From the NCBI RefSeq assembly GCF_900109045.1, contig NZ_FNYL01000008.1, forward strand, positions 310,001 to 374,000: a stretch of DNA of 64,000 nt, written 5' to 3'. The position numbers and the translations under genes were made by a program. This DNA comes from Dyadobacter sp. SG02 (lineage in GTDB: Bacteria > Bacteroidota > Bacteroidia > Cytophagales > Spirosomataceae). The stretch's first letter is position 1, and each line of letters opens with the position of its first letter. The notes under the pieces were generated by a model, which was not told where the DNA came from, did no database searches, and saw only the letters and a program-made list of their open reading frames with translations. Of the stretch, positions 1 to 9,096 are shown one piece after another.

Positions 1-209
1 ACCATTTCGTGGCAGTTGTTGACAGGAAACTGCGAAGCGTCGAGATTTCCCCAGCCCTGGTGCACCTTGTAGCGGTGGGTACCATGACCAATCACTTCGC
101 CATCGACCTTAGGTTTGGCGTGAAGGATGTAGAACGGCTTGAAAGTAAGGGCGGCGGCAGTGGCTGCGGTAATTTTAGCAAACTGACGGCGGGAATGTGT
201 ATCGGACAT
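1..209 (-). CDS. Tat-signal secreted protein, 5' part only
   Basis: Only the first 69 codons are in the window; the gene continues past the left edge. The N-terminus starts MSDTHSRRQFAKITAATAAL, with a twin-arginine motif (SRRQFAK) followed by an Ala-rich hydrophobic stretch, so export by the Tat pathway is likely. After the signal comes GEVIGHGTHRYKVHQGWG, which I associate tentatively with Tat-exported six-bladed beta-propeller (NHL-like) proteins of Bacteroidota. The start at 209 is chosen because it gives a complete Tat signal. The opposite-strand frame over the same stretch looks like a shadow. Function is otherwise unknown. Confidence 0.7.
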   Translation of the reverse strand, partial: MSDTHSRRQFAKITAATAAALTFKPFYILHAKPKVDGEVIGHGTHRYKVHQGWGNLDASQFPVNNCHEM

Positions 210-281
210 GACGAATCTCTTTAATTTTTTAAAAAAGACTGCACCGCTTATTTCTTACTATATGTTCATACATAGTTTTGA

Positions 282-1241
282 TCAACTGGCAGAATAGCGT
301 TTTCCGTAACGGTTCAGCCAATCGAGCAGGCGGTTTACATCCTGCATCCTAAACAGCTCACTACCAGAATTCATCGTGGCGGCGGTACCACATGCAACAC
401 CCATTCGCACGGCCTCGCGGTAGGATTTGCCTTGTGACAATGTCCAGATGATGCCGGCCAGCATGCTGTCGCCGGCGCCTACGGTGCTTTTCGGTTGCAC
501 AGGCGGGGCGGGAATATGTTCTACCTGATCTTCGGTGACGAGCATTGCGCCCATGGCACCCATGGATACGATCACGATCTCGCATTGCCCGCGTATGATG
601 AGTGCGCGCGCCGCGTCGTCGACCTCGTCCATTTCCAGTTTATCGACCCCGACAAGTTCGCTGAGCTCGGTAATGTTGGGTTTTAAAAGATATACACCCG
701 CTTCGGTGGCGTAACGTAATGCATCGCCCGATGTATCGGCAATGAAGCGTGCGCCCTGGTTGTGGGCTATTTTAGCGATTTGTCCGTAAAAATCGGAGGG
801 TACGCCCGGCGGAAGGCTGCCGCTGGCGATAATGTAGGAAGGTTTTGGGTCGAGTTCCTCCATCGTTTCAAGGATGGAGCGTACTTCGGTCGGCATCATT
901 TCGGTGCCGGGCATTCCGAAGCGGTACTGGAAACCGGTACTTGTTTCGAGCACGTGAAAGTTTTCGCGCGTCCATTGTTTGGTTTCGATCACCATGGTTT
1001 CCACGCCCTCGCTTTTCACGAGCTTATGCAAACGCTGGCCTGTCGGCCCACCTACGGTAAAAATAGCGATAGGGTTTCCTCCCAGCCTGTGAATGGCCTT
1101 GGCTACGTTGATACCGCCTCCGCCCGCCTCAAAATTGGGCGCGTCGCAACGCAGTTTGTTGTCGGGTACGATGCGCGGTACATTGGAGCTTTTGTCGAGC
1201 GCGGGATTTATTGTAAGGGTTACAATCGGTCCGGTAGCCAT
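282..1241 (-). CDS. pfkB: PfkB-type sugar-phosphate kinase (phosphofructokinase-2-like)
   Basis: A ribokinase/PfkB-superfamily kinase of 319 residues, expected to phosphorylate fructose-6-phosphate or a related sugar phosphate with ATP in the cytoplasm. The N-terminus TLTINPALDKS, then FEAGGGGINVAKAI, matches the substrate-binding segment of E. coli Pfk-2-like enzymes. The C-terminal STVGAGDSMLAGI is the family signature carrying the anion hole and the catalytic Asp. Length is normal for the family. Tagatose-6-phosphate or 1-phosphofructokinase activity cannot be excluded from sequence alone. The next gene upstream (SDR) is on the same strand with a gap of about 105 bp, so co-transcription is possible. 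Confidence 0.88.
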   Translation of the reverse strand: MATGPIVTLTINPALDKSSNVPRIVPDNKLRCDAPNFEAGGGGINVAKAIHRLGGNPIAIFTVGGPTGQRLHKLVKSEGVETMVIETKQWTRENFHVLETSTGFQYRFGMPGTEMMPTEVRSILETMEELDPKPSYIIASGSLPPGVPSDFYGQIAKIAHNQGARFIADTSGDALRYATEAGVYLLKPNITELSELVGVDKLEMDEVDDAARALIIRGQCEIVIVSMGAMGAMLVTEDQVEHIPAPPVQPKSTVGAGDSMLAGIIWTLSQGKSYREAVRMGVACGTAATMNSGSELFRMQDVNRLLDWLNRYGKRYSAS

Positions 1242-1346
1242 AGGAGTACGGTGTCTGGTGAACTATTTTACGCGAATAAAAGAAAAAAAGCGATTCTCTC
1301 TGCGTTGATAGCAATTTCTTCACAGCACAACCGTTTGGAACGGCGG

Positions 1347-2039
1347 CTAATATTGCTCTTCCAGCACACTCCGGCCGCCGTCGACTACGAGCACTTGTCC
1401 GTTGGTGAACCGGGCGTGATCCGACATCAGGTACACCGCTGCGCCGTCAATATCAGCGGGCATAGCAGTGTCGGTGGCAATGACATTGATACGGATATCA
1501 TGGCCGGAATAGGCTGCCGCAATGGATTTGGAAAAACCTATTACAGCCGCTTTGGAGGTCGCACGGGCATGGGTAGCGAGGTTATTTTCCGCCGAGGCGA
1601 TTTCCGGGCTCAGGTTAAGAATAGACCCGCCTTTATTCATTCCCATGAAGGTCCTTACTGCCGCCTGGTTGGAGAGCATTAAGGAAGTAAGGTTCTGGTC
1701 CAGCGTTTTGCGCCAGCTTTCGAGACCCAGGTTGTGCAACGGGCCATCGGTCGCAGGCTCCTCGTGGTCTTCCGGCGCGTGGTATAAAGCGTCGAAACTT
1801 CCGAATTCCCGTATGCAGAGCTGGATTGCGTCCAACGCCGTTTGAGGCTGCGTTGCGTCACCTTGTTTAGCCCTCGCATTGCCTCCCAGGTTCAGTTCTG
1901 CCATCAGGCAGCTTTCAGGGTTGCGCCCCACTACCACCACATTCGCGCCGTTTCGGACAAAGGCTTGTGCCGCGGACAGCCCCGCGCCGGTGGTTCCTCC
2001 GATAACGACGATCGATTTATTTATGAGCCAGGTTTCCAT
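1347..2039 (-). CDS. SDR-fold protein lacking the catalytic tyrosine
   Basis: A short-chain dehydrogenase/reductase-fold protein of 230 residues starting METWLINKSIVVIGG. The Rossmann glycine motif is slightly altered (GGTTGAGLSAA), and the C-terminal VYLMSDHARFTNGQVLVVDG is typical of classical SDRs. In the active-site helix the usual YxxxK reads ATHARATSK: Lys is kept but Arg occupies the Tyr position. Normal SDR oxidoreductase chemistry is therefore doubtful; it may bind a nucleotide without catalysis. I chose the start at 2039 because a longer frame to 2084 would run through sequence next to the clpX terminator. Confidence 0.8.
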   Translation of the reverse strand: METWLINKSIVVIGGTTGAGLSAAQAFVRNGANVVVVGRNPESCLMAELNLGGNARAKQGDATQPQTALDAIQLCIREFGSFDALYHAPEDHEEPATDGPLHNLGLESWRKTLDQNLTSLMLSNQAAVRTFMGMNKGGSILNLSPEIASAENNLATHARATSKAAVIGFSKSIAAAYSGHDIRINVIATDTAMPADIDGAAVYLMSDHARFTNGQVLVVDGGRSVLEEQY

Positions 2040-2085
2040 TAAAAATAATATAGTGTTTCTACGTAAAAGTAGGATTATTGGCATG

Positions 2086-2127
2086 AAAAAAGAAGCGCCC
2101 TGCGTCTTTGAAAGAGGCAGGGCGCTT
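2086..2127 (-). terminator. Rho-independent terminator of clpX
   Basis: A perfect 10-bp stem (2093-2102 paired with 2118-2127) is followed on the minus strand by a run of T at 2092-2086. It lies 25 bp past the clpX stop codon. Confidence 0.85.
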
Positions 2128-2151
2128 GTAAATATGCTAATGTAATGATTG

Positions 2152-3396
2152 CTAGGCCACTGAGCGGAGCAACGCCATCGAAGATTTTTCGAATTTATCT
2201 TTCGCGTAGTCGAGCGATAGTGTGAATTCTTTCACGTCTTTTTGCGAAGGCAGGTCGAACATCGCGTCGGTCATGATCGATTCGCAGATCGCGCGCAAAC
2301 CGCGGGCTCCGAGCTTGTAGATCATTGCCTGGTCTACGATGTAGTCGAGCACCGCGTCTTCGAAATGCAGGGTAATGCCTTCCATCGCGAAAAGTTTGGC
2401 GTACTGTTTTACCAATGCATTTTTAGGCTCGGTGAGAATGCGGCGCAAAGTCTCGCGGTCGAGCGGGTTCAAATGCGTGAGCACGGGTAAGCGGCCGATC
2501 AATTCAGGAATTAGCCCGAATGATTTAAGGTCCATAGCCGTCACGTAGCGCATCAGGTTTCCTTTATCAAATATCTCGATAATGCGGTTATCGCCATTGA
2601 AACCGATCGGGCGCGTATTAATACGCTTTCCGATGTGGCGCTCAATGCCGTCGAATGCACCGCCGCAGATGAAGAGGATGTTTTCGGTATTGAGTGAAAT
2701 CATCTTTTGATCGGGGTGCTTGCGGCCTCCTTGCGGCGGAACGTTCACGATCGATCCTTCCAGCAATTTCAGCAATGCCTGCTGCACACCTTCGCCGCTC
2801 ACGTCACGGGTAATGGAAGGGTTGTCAGACTTGCGGGCGATCTTGTCGATCTCGTCAATGTAAACGATACCGCGTTCTGCCGCTTCCACATTGTAATCCG
2901 CAGCTTGGAGCAGACGCGTTAAAATGGTTTCCACATCTTCACCCACATAACCGGCTTCGGTAACAACCGTGGCATCCGCGACGCAGAATGGAACTTGCAG
3001 AATGCGTGCGATGGATTTCGCAAGATAGGTTTTACCGGTACCGGTTTCGCCTACCATGATAATGTTGGACTTCTCGATCACAACGTCGTCCTCGGAGCTG
3101 GGCTGGTTCAGACGTTTGTAGTGGTTATATACTGCCACTGCCAGCGAGCGTTTCGCTTCGTCCTGGCCTATGACATATTGTTCGAGGAAATGCTTGATAT
3201 CAGCAGGAGGAATGGGTTTCAGTTTCGGAAGCTTCGATTTCTTCTCTTTCTTATCCTCCTTCGGTCCCAGCTCTTCGGTAACTACCTGGTGCCCCTGGGC
3301 AATACAGTGGTTACAAATGTGAGCGTCAATCCCGGATAGAAGCAAATCTACTTCGCTTTTTTTACGTCCGCAGAACGAACAACTTACTTGTGCCAT
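2152..3396 (-). CDS. clpX: ATP-dependent Clp protease ATP-binding subunit ClpX
   Basis: AAA+ unfoldase that recognises tagged substrates and feeds them to ClpP. The 414 residues show the complete family layout: an N-terminal zinc-binding domain with Cys6, Cys9, Cys28 and Cys31; Walker A GETGTGKT at 116-123; the pore motif GYVGED; Walker B VYIDEIDKI; and the C-terminal small AAA+ domain. A lysine-rich linker (KEDKKEKKSK) separates the zinc domain from the ATPase. clpP lies upstream on the same strand, but a strong terminator stands between the two, so clpX probably has its own promoter. Confidence 0.98.
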   Translation of the reverse strand: MAQVSCSFCGRKKSEVDLLLSGIDAHICNHCIAQGHQVVTEELGPKEDKKEKKSKLPKLKPIPPADIKHFLEQYVIGQDEAKRSLAVAVYNHYKRLNQPSSEDDVVIEKSNIIMVGETGTGKTYLAKSIARILQVPFCVADATVVTEAGYVGEDVETILTRLLQAADYNVEAAERGIVYIDEIDKIARKSDNPSITRDVSGEGVQQALLKLLEGSIVNVPPQGGRKHPDQKMISLNTENILFICGGAFDGIERHIGKRINTRPIGFNGDNRIIEIFDKGNLMRYVTAMDLKSFGLIPELIGRLPVLTHLNPLDRETLRRILTEPKNALVKQYAKLFAMEGITLHFEDAVLDYIVDQAMIYKLGARGLRAICESIMTDAMFDLPSQKDVKEFTLSLDYAKDKFEKSSMALLRSVA

Positions 3397-3585
3397 TGAT
3401 TCGATTTTAGCAGTTTGGTGAATGTTTCCGGCTTGCGGCCGTTCTAAACATGCATGTCAATTCAGGTTAACAAGAAGACAGAATGTAATGTTTCAAATCT
3501 TCCTTTCAATTGACAATTAGCGGTTATCTTTTTTGCAAATTTCCGGTTTTTTGACCGGGTTACCAAATTAAGCATAGGCCATATA

Positions 3586-3619
3586 CTAAAAACGCCCCGA
3601 CAGCCAGGCTGCCGGGGCG
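3586..3619 (-). terminator. Rho-independent terminator of clpP
   Basis: Nearly perfect stem-loop (3593-3619, 12 bp with one A/C mismatch, GC-rich) followed on the minus strand by a T-rich run (TTTTTAG). It lies 22 bp beyond the clpP stop. Confidence 0.88.
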
Positions 3620-3640
3620 GTATTTGAAAGGTTGTTCAAC

Positions 3641-4315
3641 TTATTTTTCGCGGGTCAAAACCTCGTCGATCAAGCCGTATTCTTTTGCTTCCAATGCTTT
3701 CAACCATTTGTCACGGTCGGAGTCCAATGCGATTTGCTCGGGAGTCTGGCCAGTGTGCTGTGCAAGGATTTCATACAGTTCATGACGGAGTTTCACGATT
3801 TCGCGGGTGGTGATTTCGATATCAACCGAAGTTCCCTGCGCGCCGCCGGATGGCTGGTGGATCATCACACGTGCGTGCGGGAGCGCCGAGCGCTTGCCTG
3901 CCGCGCCGCCTGCGAGCAACACCGCGCCCATAGAGGCCGCGAGGCTGGTACATACGGTCGCTACGTCCGGACGAACATATTGCATAGTATCGTAAATACC
4001 CAAGCCGGCGTAAACCGAACCGCCGGGGCTGTTGATATACATCAGGATGTCCTTCTTAGGATCTGCTGATTCGAGGAAGAGTAGCTGCGCTACAATAATG
4101 TTGGCGATATTGTCGTCCACGCCTGTGCCCATAAAAATAATGCGGTCGGCCATCAGACGGGAGAACACGTCGACCTCGCGGAAGTTCATAGGGCGTTCCT
4201 CGATTACCGAACGGGTCATGTTTTCAACAGTGTGGTTCATGTAACCGTCTACGGTCAGACCATTCATTCCCAGGTGGTGAACGGCATATTTTCTAAATTC
4301 ATTTCCGTGATTCAT
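3641..4315 (-). CDS. clpP: ATP-dependent Clp protease proteolytic subunit ClpP
   Basis: Serine peptidase subunit of the ClpXP/ClpAP machine, 224 residues. The catalytic triad is visible: Ser128 in SLAASMGAV, His153 in MIHQP, and Asp198 in ALDSDRD. YINSPGGSVYAGLGIYD is the conserved segment of the family. The N-terminus is some 25-30 residues longer than E. coli ClpP before the conserved ERPMNFREVD-type segment, consistent with a propeptide or a later start. It lies upstream of clpX in the same direction, separated by a terminator. Confidence 0.97.
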   Translation of the reverse strand: MNHGNEFRKYAVHHLGMNGLTVDGYMNHTVENMTRSVIEERPMNFREVDVFSRLMADRIIFMGTGVDDNIANIIVAQLLFLESADPKKDILMYINSPGGSVYAGLGIYDTMQYVRPDVATVCTSLAASMGAVLLAGGAAGKRSALPHARVMIHQPSGGAQGTSVDIEITTREIVKLRHELYEILAQHTGQTPEQIALDSDRDKWLKALEAKEYGLIDEVLTREK

Positions 4316-4564
4316 CGAAAAAATTAATTTTTAATTTATCAATAGTTAAAGGGCAACTGAGTTCGAGAACAAAAAGCAATATAGCTTAGTTTCTATTTAT
4401 ATCGCCGCAGGTTTCCCGGTTGCATGGCACAAATTTGACTATTTCACCGAATTATCCTTGTCAATTTCGGCGATAAATTATCGAAAAAAGCGACAGTCAT
4501 CAGCCCTGTTCAATGACTAGATTGCAGCATAAAAACGTTATACCACGCTTAATAACCGGACATT

Positions 4565-4939
4565 ATGAACGTGACATCCAATTTATCAGAGAAAATACGG
4601 CAGATAAGACTGCAAAAAGGCCTGTCGCAGGAAAATATGGCAGACATGCTCGGGTTATCGACGACAGCCTATGGCGATATCGAACGCGGGCGGACGGAGC
4701 TTTCCGTTTCAAGGCTTGAAAATGTAGCCAAACTGCTCGACGTGCCGCTGCCCGAACTGCTGGGCATTGACATATCGATGTCGGAAACCGAATGGCTTCG
4801 GCAGGAGAATACCCGCATTATGGCTGAGAACCGCCGGTTGCAAAATGAGCTGGACCAATGGAAAATGAAGTTTCGTCAGTTGTTCGGTGACGGAATTATC
4901 AGACAAATAGGAGAGGAGCGCCCGCGCATTGGTTTTTAG
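4565..4939 (+). CDS. XRE-family regulator with C-terminal coiled coil
   Basis: A 124-residue DNA-binding protein. Residues about 7-65 form a Cro/CI-type helix-turn-helix (KIRQIRLQKGLSQENMADML...TTAYGDIERGRTELSVSRL). The rest is charged and heptad-like (WLRQENTRIMAENRRLQNEL), typical of a short coiled coil for dimerisation. The gene stands alone between divergent clpP and convergent tig. Target genes cannot be inferred. Confidence 0.85.
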   Translation: MNVTSNLSEKIRQIRLQKGLSQENMADMLGLSTTAYGDIERGRTELSVSRLENVAKLLDVPLPELLGIDISMSETEWLRQENTRIMAENRRLQNELDQWKMKFRQLFGDGIIRQIGEERPRIGF

Positions 4940-4953
4940 AATTGCATTAAAAT

Positions 4954-4987
4954 AAAAAACACCGCCCACGCCAGGCGTGGGACGGTG
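4954..4987 (-). terminator. Terminator of the trigger-factor gene
   Basis: GC-rich stem-loop (4960-4987, CACCG...CCCACG paired with CGTGGG...CGGTG) followed on the minus strand by six T (complement of 4954-4959). It lies between the convergent XRE gene and tig, about 50 bp after the tig stop. The right side is A-rich, so it fits minus-strand transcription best. Confidence 0.85.
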
Positions 4988-5036
4988 AAAAAAAATGCTT
5001 TTTATATTGCTCTTTGCCTTTTGTATCTTCTGAAAA

Positions 5037-6389
5037 CTAAGCTTCGGCTTCAACTTCGCCTTTCGCCAGTTTTTCGAATTCTGATACTTCTACCGTCTGC
5101 TCGTCGGTGCTTACTTGGCCGCGGATTACTTCCAGAACCTTGTTGTCAAACACCTGGTTGAACACGCTCGTATAGTTGTCCCGTTCTTTGTCGGCAAGGT
5201 AGCCTTGTGCCACGCGGTCGATTGTTTCACGCATCGATTCGTCGTCGCCGTAGATACCGAATTGTCCTTTCACCATTTCACGGGTGAATGCCAGGATTTC
5301 AGGATATTCTACCTTTACTTCCGATTTATCAGCGATCTTGTTTTTGATCAGGCTCAGTTTCAGGGATTTTGCGAAATCGCCGAACTGCTCGTCGATTTGC
5401 TCGCGGGTAAACTTGCCTTCGTTGGTGCGCTCCAACCAGTTTTTAAGGAATTCCTCAGGCAATTCGATGGAGATTGAATCCAGCAATGCGTTCTCGATAT
5501 CGCGACGGAGCAATGCTTCTGTTTCGCGCTCGTAGTTGCCTTTGATGATTTCAAGCACCTTCTCGTTGAACTGCTCTTCGCTTTCAACTTGTCCAGGGCC
5601 TAATACTTTGTCGAAGAACTCCTGTGTCAACTCGGCTGGTGCAGAGCGTGTTACGTCTTCTACTGTCAGGGTATATTCGCCTGAAAGATCAGCGGTATCT
5701 TCTTTCTTCTTACCGGTTACGTGAGCAATCGCCGACTCGTCGGTAAATGTATCTTGAATGTCGAAAGTGACTACATCACCTTTTTTAACACCGATGAACT
5801 TCGCAGCGGCTTCATCTTTTACCTGCTTGGTAGGGATGGCAGTACGAGTGGTGAATTCGGTTGATTCTTGTTTCAATTCGCCGAAAACCATGTCTCCTGC
5901 TTCGCTAACCTCAGGGTGAATGCTATCTGCGAAACGCTCGCGAAGGCTGTCGATAGTTTTCGTCAGTTCGTTATCGTCTACATTAATGGTGTAGCGTTTA
6001 ACAGCGGGCAATTCGCTCAGGTTTGCTTCGAAATCCGATGCAATACCCAGTTCATAGCTGAATTCGAATGAGCTTGGGGTGTCCCAGTTCACTTCCGCCG
6101 CTTTGTCGCGATCGGGTACAGGATCACCTACTACCTGCAATTTGTTTTCGCGGATGTAGTTGCTCACTGCATTGCTGAGGATGTTGTTCACCTCGTCAAC
6201 GAGAATGCTTTTACCATACATGCGCTGGATCACATGGGATGGTACTTTGCCGGGACGAAATCCTTTCAGGTTCACGCGTTTCGAATAATCCTTGATCGTT
6301 TTATCAACTTTTGGTTGATAATCTTCCTTGGTCAACGTGATTTTCAGAGAGGCTAAGGTCGGCGAACTCTTTTCTAACAAAACTTCCAT
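5037..6389 (-). CDS. tig: Trigger factor (ribosome-associated chaperone, Bacteroidota type)
   Basis: A 450-residue chaperone that binds nascent chains at the ribosome exit tunnel. The N-terminal ribosome-binding signature GFRPGKVP (residues 43-50) is present. The middle is the FKBP-like region but diverged, and the long helical C-terminal part (TQEFFDKVLG, EEFLKNWL, KNKIADKSEVKVEYPEI) resembles trigger-factor substrate-binding arms. The C-terminus is acidic and Ala-rich. Peptidyl-prolyl isomerase activity is not assured by the sequence. Its promoter region lies just downstream of the tRNA-Leu terminator. Confidence 0.92.
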   Translation of the reverse strand: MEVLLEKSSPTLASLKITLTKEDYQPKVDKTIKDYSKRVNLKGFRPGKVPSHVIQRMYGKSILVDEVNNILSNAVSNYIRENKLQVVGDPVPDRDKAAEVNWDTPSSFEFSYELGIASDFEANLSELPAVKRYTINVDDNELTKTIDSLRERFADSIHPEVSEAGDMVFGELKQESTEFTTRTAIPTKQVKDEAAAKFIGVKKGDVVTFDIQDTFTDESAIAHVTGKKKEDTADLSGEYTLTVEDVTRSAPAELTQEFFDKVLGPGQVESEEQFNEKVLEIIKGNYERETEALLRRDIENALLDSISIELPEEFLKNWLERTNEGKFTREQIDEQFGDFAKSLKLSLIKNKIADKSEVKVEYPEILAFTREMVKGQFGIYGDDESMRETIDRVAQGYLADKERDNYTSVFNQVFDNKVLEVIRGQVSTDEQTVEVSEFEKLAKGEVEAEA

Positions 6390-6435
6390 GTGTCGCTAAG
6401 CTATTGGTAAATACCTTTGTTACATTTGAACAGAA

Positions 6436-6474
6436 AAAAACAAAAATGCCCTCAAAACGAAGTCCTGAGGGCAT
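6436..6474 (-). terminator. Terminator of tRNA-Leu(TAG)
   Basis: A perfect 9-bp stem (6446-6454 with 6466-6474) is followed on the minus strand by T-rich sequence (complement of 6434-6446). It lies 83 bp after the tRNA 3' end and about 55 bp before the tig start. Confidence 0.82.
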
Positions 6475-6556
6475 TTGACGGGTTTCAATACTACGGAGCA
6501 ACTCATTTTCCCAGGTAAAAGAGGAATCTGACGCCCCGTCATTCCCTTGTATTTCG

Positions 6557-6638
6557 TACGGGCGGAGGGAATCGAACCCCCACGCCTTGCGGCACTAGAT
6601 CCTAAGTCTAGCACGTCTACCAGTTCCGCCACGCCCGC
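6557..6638 (-). tRNA. tRNA-Leu (anticodon TAG)
   Basis: An 82-nt class II tRNA on the minus strand. The acceptor stem starts GCGGGCG and closes with CGCCCGT plus discriminator A, with a G-T pair at the end. The anticodon loop CTTAGGA carries TAG. There is a long variable arm (TGCCGCAAGGCGT) and a GTTCGATTC T-loop. No CCA is encoded. A Bacteroidota-type promoter lies 44 bp upstream and a terminator downstream. Confidence 0.96.
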
Positions 6639-6681
6639 TCACTTATTCCCGTTTTTCAACACGATCGTCGAATTGGGAGTG

Positions 6682-6714
6682 CAAAGGTATTTCTATTTTT
6701 CCAAAACATGCAAA
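6682..6714 (-). promoter_or_regulatory. Promoter of tRNA-Leu(TAG)
   Basis: On the minus strand TTTG (complement of 6711-6714), 21 bp, then TACCTTTG (complement of 6682-6689), matching the Bacteroidota sigma-A consensus TTTG-N19/21-TAnnTTTG. The tRNA begins 44 bp further on. Confidence 0.75.
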
Positions 6715-6729
6715 TTATTTTCAAAATTT

Positions 6730-6737
6730 TATCTTTG
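6730..6737 (+). promoter_or_regulatory. Possible -7 box of the relA/spoT gene
   Basis: TATCTTTG fits the TAnnTTTG -7 element and lies about 70 bp before the GTG start at 6808. No good TTTG element is seen upstream at the expected spacing, so this is a weak call. Confidence 0.45.
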
Positions 6738-6807
6738 GGTAAAACCATGTTGAAAAATGTCGTTAAAATTTGTTATTTTGGTGAAGCATACCAATTAGAA
6801 TATAGCA

Positions 6808-9096
6808 GTGGAGCAACTGGTTGAATCCCTCAACATTGACCTGGAACAGGAGCGTAAGGATATCCTCAAAAAATACCGCCGGCTTTTAAGAACAGCCAAA
6901 CCTTTTTTGAAGGATAATGATGCTAAATTAATCAAAAAAGCCTTTTATACTTCCGTAGATGCGCATAAGGACATGCGTCGCCGGTCGGGAGAGCCATATA
7001 TTTACCACCCCCTCGCGGTGGCTCAGATTGTGGTCGAAGAGATCGGGCTCGGTACCACCGGCATCGTCGCGGCGCTGCTGCACGACGTGGTGGAGGATAC
7101 CGATATGGGTATCGACGATATTGAGCGGTTGTTTGGCAAGAAAGTAGCCAAGATTATCGACGGTTTGACCAAGATTTCAGGCCGGTTCGAATACGGTTCC
7201 TCGCAGCAGGCCGAGAACTTCCGGAAAATGCTGCTCACGCTGTCGGATGACGTGCGGGTAATTCTCGTCAAGCTCGCCGATCGCCTGCATAATATGCGTA
7301 CGCTCGACAGCATGCCGCGCGACAAACAGCTCAAAATCGCTTCCGAAACGATCTTCATTTACGCGCCGCTCGCGCACCGGCTTGGGTTGTACAGCATTAA
7401 GTCGGAACTCGAAGAGCTTTATTTGAAATACACCGAACCCCTGGAATACCGGGCTATCGCAAGGAAGCTGCGCGAGACGAAAAATATCCGCGACCGCTTC
7501 ATTTCGAAGTTTATGGAGCCTATCGCCCAGGATCTGGCATCGGCAGGGCTGAATTTTATCCTTAAAGGCCGTCCCAAGTCGATTTATTCGATCTGGAACA
7601 AAATGCGGAAGCAGAACAAGCCTTTTGAGGAAATATATGACCTGTTCGCGATCCGGATCGTACTCGAATCGCCGCCGGAAAGCGACCGTGAAAAGGCGAT
7701 CTGCTGGCAGGCGTATTCCATCGTCACCGACCATTATAAACCCAACCCCGACAGGTTGAAGGACTTCCTGAGCACGCCGCGGGCAAATGGGTACCAGTCG
7801 CTGCACTCGACGGTAATGAGCAAGAGCGGGCAATGGGTAGAGGTGCAGATACGCACGTCGCGCATGGACGAGATCGCGGAGAAAGGGTATGCGGCGCACT
7901 GGAAGTACAAAGGAAATGATACCAAGGTTAAAGGCAATATTGAGCAATGGATCACGCAGGTGCGCGAGACACTGGAGAATGGTTTTGGAGATAAAACGGC
8001 CGCTATCGAATTCCTGGACGAATTCCGTAGCAACCTTTTCAATGAAGAGGTATTTGTATTTACCCCGAAAGGCGAGCTGAAAGTGTTGCAGGCCGGTTCA
8101 ACCGCATTGGACTTCGCATTCGACATCCACTCCGAAGTAGGCGCGCATTGTATGGCTGCCAAAGTCGGTGGTATCCTCGTGCCGATCAGCTATGTTTTAA
8201 ACAATGGCGATCAGATCGAGATCATTACTTCCAGCAAGCAAAAGCCCAATGAGGACTGGCTGCGCATTGTAGTTACCTCCAAAGCGAGGGCGCGGATCAA
8301 AGACTTTTTGAAAGAGGAAAACCGCCGGTACGAAACCGATGGTCGCCAGTTGGTAGAGAAAAAACTCAAAATACTCGGAATGGATGCTACCGCGGAGGTA
8401 ATGAACCAGCTCCGGGCGTTTTTTGAATGCAAAACCACCACCGACTTTTTCTACCGCATAGGTAAAGGCTACATTCCGATCGATGACCTGAAACGCTTCA
8501 AGCGCGACCGCGACGCGAAGGAGAAGAAAGCGGCGGAAAACGGCGCAACCAATAACACCGCCCCAGCCACCGGTACCGACGGTAAGGCGCTTACCAAATA
8601 TTTAAAGCAAATTCACGGCGACCGGGCAGACAGCGATACGCTGCTTATCGGCGACGATTTGGACAAGATCGACTACAAACTCGCGCAATGCTGTAACCCG
8701 ATTGCGGGCGACGACGTTTTCGGGTTCGTAACGATCAATGAAGGAATTAAAATACACCGCACCACTTGTCCGAATGCGGCCGAGCTGATGTCGAAACATG
8801 GCAACCGCATTATCAAGGCCAAATGGTCGGGTAAGGACGAGGCATTCCTCGCGGGACTCTATTTGTCGGGTACCGATCGCGTGGGTTTGGTGAACGACGT
8901 CACGCGGATCATTTCGAACGAGCTGCACATTAACATGCGCGGGCTGACGATCGATACCAAAGACGGTGTTTTTAATGGTGATATCAAACTTTACGTGCAG
9001 GATACCAGGCACCTTGACATCCTGATCGCCAAGCTGGAACAGGTCGAAGGGGTGTACAATGTCCAGCGTTTCGATACCAATCTGAACGGCAAATAG
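6808..9096 (+). CDS. spoT: Bifunctional (p)ppGpp synthetase/hydrolase RelA/SpoT family
   Basis: Stringent-response enzyme of 762 residues that makes and degrades (p)ppGpp. The N-terminal HD hydrolase domain is intact: YIYHPLAVAQ and LLHDVVEDTD, with His92/Asp93 as the HD pair. The synthetase domain follows (GRPKSIYSIWNKM, then RLKDFLSTPRANGYQSLHST). A TGS domain (VFVFTPKGELKVLQAGSTALDFAF) starts near residue 410, and an ACT-type domain closes the protein. Both catalytic domains look functional, so a Rel/SpoT bifunctional enzyme is expected. It starts with GTG. The Fur-family gene follows about 130 bp later. Confidence 0.96.
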   Translation: MEQLVESLNIDLEQERKDILKKYRRLLRTAKPFLKDNDAKLIKKAFYTSVDAHKDMRRRSGEPYIYHPLAVAQIVVEEIGLGTTGIVAALLHDVVEDTDMGIDDIERLFGKKVAKIIDGLTKISGRFEYGSSQQAENFRKMLLTLSDDVRVILVKLADRLHNMRTLDSMPRDKQLKIASETIFIYAPLAHRLGLYSIKSELEELYLKYTEPLEYRAIARKLRETKNIRDRFISKFMEPIAQDLASAGLNFILKGRPKSIYSIWNKMRKQNKPFEEIYDLFAIRIVLESPPESDREKAICWQAYSIVTDHYKPNPDRLKDFLSTPRANGYQSLHSTVMSKSGQWVEVQIRTSRMDEIAEKGYAAHWKYKGNDTKVKGNIEQWITQVRETLENGFGDKTAAIEFLDEFRSNLFNEEVFVFTPKGELKVLQAGSTALDFAFDIHSEVGAHCMAAKVGGILVPISYVLNNGDQIEIITSSKQKPNEDWLRIVVTSKARARIKDFLKEENRRYETDGRQLVEKKLKILGMDATAEVMNQLRAFFECKTTTDFFYRIGKGYIPIDDLKRFKRDRDAKEKKAAENGATNNTAPATGTDGKALTKYLKQIHGDRADSDTLLIGDDLDKIDYKLAQCCNPIAGDDVFGFVTINEGIKIHRTTCPNAAELMSKHGNRIIKAKWSGKDEAFLAGLYLSGTDRVGLVNDVTRIISNELHINMRGLTIDTKDGVFNGDIKLYVQDTRHLDILIAKLEQVEGVYNVQRFDTNLNGK

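Noticed and set aside
762..1682. 306-codon plus-strand frame over pfkB and the SDR gene
   Set aside because: Shadow of two well-supported minus-strand genes; no family match.
6420..6632. Minus-strand frame beginning MAELVDVLDLGSSAARRGGS
   Set aside because: It is the sense reading of tRNA-Leu(TAG), a well-known false gene.
7177..7947. 256-codon minus-strand frame inside the spoT gene
   Set aside because: Opposite-strand shadow of a conserved catalytic region.
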